Shown here: one piece after another, positions 59,906-64,000 of the stretch
Layout: every line of letters starts with the position of its first letter
How positions within the stretch are numbered: position 1 is the first letter of the stretch
NCBI RefSeq assembly: GCF_003425985.1
Contig: NZ_CP022985.1
Coordinates: 2,145,501 to 2,209,500, forward strand
Direction: 5' to 3'
DNA: 64,000 bases
From: Mariniflexile sp. TRM1-10
Lineage (GTDB): Bacteria; Bacteroidota; Bacteroidia; Flavobacteriales; Flavobacteriaceae
The notes under the pieces: model-generated
What the model saw: the letters and a program-made list of their open reading frames with translations, nothing else
Databases searched by the model: none
What the model was told of the DNA's origin: nothing
Made by a program: the position numbers and the translations under genes

Positions 59906-60382
59906 ATGGCTAAATTTAAAAAGAAACAAGGCGGCGAAATGCCAGCAATATCAACGGCATCATTACCAGATATTGTGTTTATGTTATTATTCTTTTTTAT
60001 GGTGGCAACTGTTATGAGACAGAACACTTTGAAAGTAGAAAATAATTTACCATTTGCAGATCAAGTTGAAAAATTAGATAAGAAAGATTTGGTTATGTAT
60101 ATATATGCAGGTAAACCAAGTGCGAATTATAGAAATTATGGTACTGAAACCAGAATTCAACTTAACGATGATTTTGCCGATGTTAATGATATAGCTGCTT
60201 TTATTGCTGCAGAACGCGCTTCTAAAAGAGAAGAATTAGTTCCGTTTTTAACTACTGCTTTAAAAGTAGATAAAGATGCTAATATGGGATTAATTGGTGA
60301 TATTAAGCAAGAATTACGAAAAGTAAATGCGCTTAAAATAAATTACACTACTAAAAAAGGTAGTGTATTAGAAAATAACTAA
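59906..60382 (+). CDS. ExbD-like biopolymer transporter subunit 2
   Basis: 158 residues with an N-terminal TM carrying the Asp motif (ASLPDIVFMLLFFFMVATVM) and a short periplasmic domain. Last gene of the exbB-orf-exbD-exbD operon, followed by a strong terminator. Confidence 0.88.
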   Translation: MAKFKKKQGGEMPAISTASLPDIVFMLLFFFMVATVMRQNTLKVENNLPFADQVEKLDKKDLVMYIYAGKPSANYRNYGTETRIQLNDDFADVNDIAAFIAAERASKREELVPFLTTALKVDKDANMGLIGDIKQELRKVNALKINYTTKKGSVLENN

Positions 60383-60402
60383 TTTCTATATTCTTAATTT
60401 TA

Positions 60403-60441
60403 TATAAAAGGCGTTTTGAAATTTCAAAACGCCTTTTTATT
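60403..60441 (+). terminator. terminator of the ExbB/ExbD operon
   Basis: AAAAGGCGTTTTGAAA and TTTCAAAACGCCTTTT form a 16-bp stem with almost no loop, followed by a T-run. Confidence 0.85.
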
Positions 60442-60487
60442 TTTAATAATTATGGTATGTTTGTATAATGAATTATAACTGCTAAAG

Positions 60488-61180
60488 ATGAAATTTTCAT
60501 ACGGAATCCTACTTATTTTGTTTAGTGTTCATTTATGTTATTCACAAGAGGATAGTATTAGCAGCGTTGATAATTTTTATAAAGAAGACCAATTTTACAT
60601 AGGTGCCACATATAACTTATTAGGTAAAAAGCCAAAAGATTTATCGCAAAGTGGGTTTTCAAGTGGTATTCATTTTGGTATTATAAAGGACATGCCTTTA
60701 AATGAAGAACGAAATATTGCTCTTGGCATTGGTTTAGGATATTCGTTAAATTCATTCATTCAAAATTTACTTATTAATAAAGATAGTAATGGTAACATAA
60801 CCTATACTATTTTAGAGGGTGCTGCGACCTATTCAAAAAATAAGTACACAAACCAATTAATAGAACTTCCCATTGAGTTTAGATGGCGGACATCAACACC
60901 CACCGAATACAAGTTTTGGCGTATCTATACTGGTTTTAAATTAGGTTACTTGGTTACCAGTACAACAAAGTTTAAAGGAGACTTAGGATCTTTTAAACAC
61001 CGTAATATTAGCGACTTTAATAAGCTTCAGTATGGCTTGACCCTTAGTGTAGGTTATAATACTTGGAATTTTTATATGTATTATGGTTTATCTCCCATTT
61101 TTTCAGACAAGGCTATATTGAATGGTAATGATATAAAAACAAATACCATAAAAGTAGGGTTGATGTTTTATATTTTATAG
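60488..61180 (+). CDS. PorT/porin-like outer-membrane protein
   Basis: 230 residues, signal peptide ending near CYSQ. Beta-strand-rich with aromatic-capped strands (QFYIGATYNLLG, RNIALGIGLGYSL, YGLTLSVGYNTWNFYMYYGL) and a C-terminal KVGLMFYIL. Likely an eight-stranded barrel of the PorT/OMP_b-brl_2 type. It follows the ExbB/ExbD operon beyond a terminator, so its own transcription is likely. Confidence 0.78.
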   Translation: MKFSYGILLILFSVHLCYSQEDSISSVDNFYKEDQFYIGATYNLLGKKPKDLSQSGFSSGIHFGIIKDMPLNEERNIALGIGLGYSLNSFIQNLLINKDSNGNITYTILEGAATYSKNKYTNQLIELPIEFRWRTSTPTEYKFWRIYTGFKLGYLVTSTTKFKGDLGSFKHRNISDFNKLQYGLTLSVGYNTWNFYMYYGLSPIFSDKAILNGNDIKTNTIKVGLMFYIL

Positions 61181-61465
61181 TTTTTAACTTGAGTTCGATA
61201 TAAATTTTAACGAAGTTAGATGTTAAAAGTACACTATTGGAAGTACAAAGTACAAAGTTAAAAGTTAAAAGTTCAGAATGTAATGTACCGATGGAGTTTG
61301 TGTAAACGATTCAACGATTACACGGTTAAACTGTTAAAAGTTACAGGGTATGTTTATCAACCAGAACTCAGGTTTTGTAATGATTATCGTTTTTTATTTA
61401 TATAACTATTTAAACACTTGAATATCAGATTACATTATATCGAATTTAGCTTTTTAAGCAATAAA
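61181..61465. repeat. non-coding stretch with AAGTACAAAG / TTAAAAGTT repeats
   Basis: Tandem AAGTACAAAGT, TTAAAAGTTAAAAGTT and CGATT/TTAAA copies between 61220 and 61345. Otherwise nothing recognisable. It separates convergent genes, so it should hold terminators, but no clear stem is seen. Confidence 0.6.
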
Positions 61466-62074
61466 CTAATTCAACCAATAATTCACTAAGATTAACTGAG
61501 GCATCACGCCAATAAAAAAGCCCATAATTAACTCTTTATTGTTATGTGCTTTTAAATGCAGTCTAGAAGTAGCTACGGCACCCATTATGATACACATTAA
61601 AGCCAGTATTTCGTTAATGTTTATACTAAAATGTATGCTTAAAACAATAAAAAACATAAAAAGTCCCGATACAGCAATCATATGAATACTCGCTTTGAAT
61701 TTCAAAATGGCTAATATTAAACACGTCATCGTTGAAATTAAAATACCAACAAAAAAGAAATAGAGTTCTATAAATTGCGTTTGGGTTAAAATACGTAGCA
61801 ATACAATTAGGACAATAACACAATTCAAAACTAAAGGTAAAATGCGTTCAGTAGTTGTTTTTAAATAGACAGATTGTACCTTACCTAAAGTTTTTAATAA
61901 AAAGTATATTAAAACAGGTAATATAATAGTCAGTATAGCTAAAGAAATAAGTTTAGCATATATTACTTCTTTAGGGGTAAAGCGAGGAGATACTAAAAAA
62001 TAAAAAGCAACCCCCATAAACGGTATAAGTAATGGGTGGAAAATAAACGAGATGCTTTTTAAAATTCTATCCAT
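61466..62074 (-). CDS. conserved six-TM membrane protein
   Basis: 202 residues, about six TM segments covering almost the whole chain. It has a conserved-looking HPLLIPFMGVAFYFLVSPRF near the start and HLKAHNNKELIMGFFIGVMPQ near the end, a pattern that I associate with PAP2-like membrane families, without the phosphatase signature. Its ATG overlaps the rpoN stop by one base, so it belongs to the rpoN operon. Confidence 0.65.
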   Translation of the reverse strand: MDRILKSISFIFHPLLIPFMGVAFYFLVSPRFTPKEVIYAKLISLAILTIILPVLIYFLLKTLGKVQSVYLKTTTERILPLVLNCVIVLIVLLRILTQTQFIELYFFFVGILISTMTCLILAILKFKASIHMIAVSGLFMFFIVLSIHFSININEILALMCIIMGAVATSRLHLKAHNNKELIMGFFIGVMPQLILVNYWLN

Positions 62075-63534
62075 TATATTTTTTTTCGTAATCGGGCTAC
62101 AGGAACATCTAATTGTTCTCTGTATTTAGCAACAGTACGTCGTGCTATAGGGTAGCCTTTCTCTTTTAAAATCAAAGCCAAAGTTTCATCGGTTAAAGGT
62201 TTTCTCTTATCTTCTTCTTCAATAACAGTTTCTAAAATTTTCTTTATTTCTCTTGTTGAAACATCTTCACCTTGATCGTTTTTCATTGATTCTGAAAAGA
62301 ACTCTTTAATCAATTTGGTTCCATAAGGAGTGTCAACATATTTACTATTGGCAACTCTTGAAACGGTAGAGACATCCATAGAAATTTCATCGGCTATATC
62401 TTTTAGAATCATCGGTTTTAAGTTGCGTTCATCGCCTGTTAAAAAATACTCTTCCTGATAGTTCATAATGGCACTCATGGTAATGAATAAGGTTTGTTGG
62501 CGCTGTTTGATAGCTTCAATAAACCATTTCGCGGCATCTAGCTTTTGTTTTATAAAAATAACGGCATCTTTTTGGGACTTCGATTTGTCTTTCGACTCTT
62601 TATAACCTTTAAGCATGTTGTTATATTCTCTAGATACATGAAGTTCGGGAGCATTGCGCCCATTAAGCGTTAATTCTAATTCGCCATCAACTATTTTAAT
62701 GGCAAAATCTGGAACTACGTGCTCTACAATTCTATTATTGCCTGCATAAGACCCACCGGGTTTTGGATTTAAATGTTCAATTTCGTGAATGGCATCTTTT
62801 AATTGAATTTCTGAAATATCAAACTTTTGAATAAGTTTATCGTAATGCTTCTTAGTGAATTGCTCGAATGCAGTATCAATAATTTCAATAGCCAATTCGG
62901 TATCGGGCGTTTTTTCTTTTCTATGCAGTTGAATGCTTAAGCATTCTTGTAAATTTCTAGCACCAACACCTGCAGGATCCAACTGATGTACAATTTTAAG
63001 AACTTTACCTATTTTTTCTTCGGTAGTATAAACACTTTGTGTAAAGGCCAGATCGTCCATGATGTCAGATAGAGAACGACGTATATAACCGCTTTCATCA
63101 ACGCTACCAACTAAAAACTCAGCGATTTCGTACTCTTCGTCATCTAACCTATAGGTATTCAACTGATTTATTAAATGCTGTGTAAATGAGGTTCCTGCGG
63201 CATAAGGCATCGTTTTTTCTTCGTCGTCACTGCTATAATTATTGGCCTGGGTACGGTAATCTGGAATTTCGTCATCACTCAGATATTCATCCACATTAAT
63301 GTCATCGTCCCCAATAGATTCGCTATCATTAAAATCGTCATTTGAATTGTCCAAATCAGAATCAAAATCGTTTTCTAATTCTTCTTTACCGGCTTCTAAT
63401 GCAGGGTTTTCTTCTAATTCTTGTTTTAAACGTTGCTCAAATGCTTGCGTAGGCAACTGTATCAATTTCATTAACTGAATTTGTTGCGGTGACAGCTTTT
63501 GTGATAATTTGAATTGTAAATGTTGTTTGAGCAT
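62074..63534 (-). CDS. rpoN: RNA polymerase sigma-54 factor
   Basis: 486 residues. Region I (LKLSQKLSPQQIQLMKLIQL) contacts activators. Region II is acidic and long. The core-binding and HTH region precede the RpoN box ARRTVAKYREQL near the C-terminus (IARRTVAKYREQLDV), which reads the -24 promoter element. No enhancer-binding activator is in the window. It follows asnS with 70 bases between them. Confidence 0.96.
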   Translation of the reverse strand: MLKQHLQFKLSQKLSPQQIQLMKLIQLPTQAFEQRLKQELEENPALEAGKEELENDFDSDLDNSNDDFNDSESIGDDDINVDEYLSDDEIPDYRTQANNYSSDDEEKTMPYAAGTSFTQHLINQLNTYRLDDEEYEIAEFLVGSVDESGYIRRSLSDIMDDLAFTQSVYTTEEKIGKVLKIVHQLDPAGVGARNLQECLSIQLHRKEKTPDTELAIEIIDTAFEQFTKKHYDKLIQKFDISEIQLKDAIHEIEHLNPKPGGSYAGNNRIVEHVVPDFAIKIVDGELELTLNGRNAPELHVSREYNNMLKGYKESKDKSKSQKDAVIFIKQKLDAAKWFIEAIKQRQQTLFITMSAIMNYQEEYFLTGDERNLKPMILKDIADEISMDVSTVSRVANSKYVDTPYGTKLIKEFFSESMKNDQGEDVSTREIKKILETVIEEEDKRKPLTDETLALILKEKGYPIARRTVAKYREQLDVPVARLRKKI

Positions 63535-63604
63535 ACTTCGATTTGGTTTAAAATAATAGTAAAATAACTTTTTTACTAATTTGTTACCAAGATACTAATG
63601 TTTT

Positions 63605-64000
63605 TTAAAATTCGGCGTTTTGTGGTGTTCTTGGAAACGGAATAACGTCTCTAATATTGCTCATGCCTGTAGCAAACATTACCAAACGTTCAAATCCAAG
63701 ACCAAAACCGGCATGAACAGCGGTACCAAACTTGCGTAAGTCTAAATACCACCAAAGTTCTTCTTCAGGAATATTGATGGCTGCCATTTTTTGTTTCAGA
63801 ACCTCTAAACGTTCTTCACGTTGTGCTCCACCCACAATTTCGCCAATACCAGGGAATAAAATGTCCATAGCGCGAACTGTTTTTCCATCGTCATTCAAAC
63901 GCATATAAAACGCTTTGATGTTTGCAGGATAGTCGAACAAAATAACAGGACATTTAAAGTGTTTTTCAACAAGAAAGCGTTCGTGTTCACTTTGTAAATC
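63605..64000 (-). CDS. asnS: asparaginyl-tRNA synthetase, C-terminal part
   Basis: The frame continues off the right edge; only about 131 C-terminal residues are visible. Class II synthetase motif 3 is [15 protein letters not shown], preceded by [20 protein letters not shown] and ending [10 protein letters not shown], which is typical for AsnRS rather than AspRS. It charges tRNA-Asn. rpoN and a membrane protein follow in the same direction. Confidence 0.95.
   Translation of the reverse strand, partial: DLQSEHERFLVEKHFKCPVILFDYPANIKAFYMRLNDDGKTVRAMDILFPGIGEIVGGAQREERLEVLKQKMAAINIPEEELWWYLDLRKFGTAVHAGFGLGFERLVMFATGMSNIRDVIPFPRTPQNAEF

Overview
The window is chromosomal DNA of a marine-type flavobacterium (Bacteroidota, Flavobacteriaceae). 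The evidence is AT-rich sequence, promoters of the Bacteroidota form TAnnTTTG with no obvious Shine-Dalgarno sequences, several starts only 4-5 bases after the promoter box, TonB-type outer-membrane proteins, and family-typical 2-oxoglutarate dehydrogenase, AspRS, RpoN and four-gene ExbB/ExbD blocks. It is an N2O-reducing, NirK-type partial denitrifier; no NO reductase is visible here.

Layout. 1-6.4 kb: housekeeping genes (dxs, tadA, ClC channel, aspS). 6.5-13.9 kb: a TetR-controlled RND efflux operon (tetR-tolC-[four-helix-bundle gene]-MFP-RND). 14.1-15.4 kb: polyprenyl synthase and a small partner. 15.4-19.4 kb: nitrosative-stress block (Rrf2/NsrR-like regulator, Ric/ScdA, an NnrS-like membrane protein, two hemerythrin-like proteins). 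19.6-22.6 kb: nirK operon (NirK with C-terminal cytochrome c, a formylglycine-generating-enzyme-fold protein, SCO copper chaperone). 22.8-29.5 kb: an accessory island of small unlinked-looking genes (AbiGi-like, HEPN/zinc ribbon, trypsin-like, membrane and unknown proteins), each bounded by inverted repeats and attC-like hairpins. It is framed by a direct repeat copied from the 3' end of the next gene. 29.5-40.6 kb: clade II nos cluster (cytochrome c, fasciclin, nosZ, membrane protein, nosL, nosD, nosF, nosY, small Cys protein, copper-type lipoprotein, TonB receptor), transcribed leftwards. 41.5-45.5 kb: odhA-odhB. 45.6-46.8 kb: large tandem repeats with repeated hairpins. 46.8-55.9 kb: a signalling/proteolysis neighbourhood (LuxR-type response regulator, retropepsin-like protease, TPR-CHAT protein, PKD outer-membrane protein, secreted proteins, ECF sigma factor, membrane TPR protein). 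56-61.2 kb: TatD, asparaginase, tRNA-Ser, ExbB/ExbD operon. 61.5-64 kb: a membrane protein, rpoN, asnS (partial).

The strongest new signal is regulatory. The nirK and nos promoters share a CRP/FNR-like box TATGAY-N4-GTCAKA centred exactly 29.5 bases upstream of the first base of the -7 box in both. Separately, nirK and ric share a 14-bp palindrome GGATA-N4-TATCC, with a degenerate copy over the rrf2 promoter. This suggests one activator for nir plus nos, and one Rrf2-type NO-responsive repressor for nir plus repair. The second main signal is the cassette-like island between the nir and nos clusters, which may carry defence genes and has no recombinase in the window.
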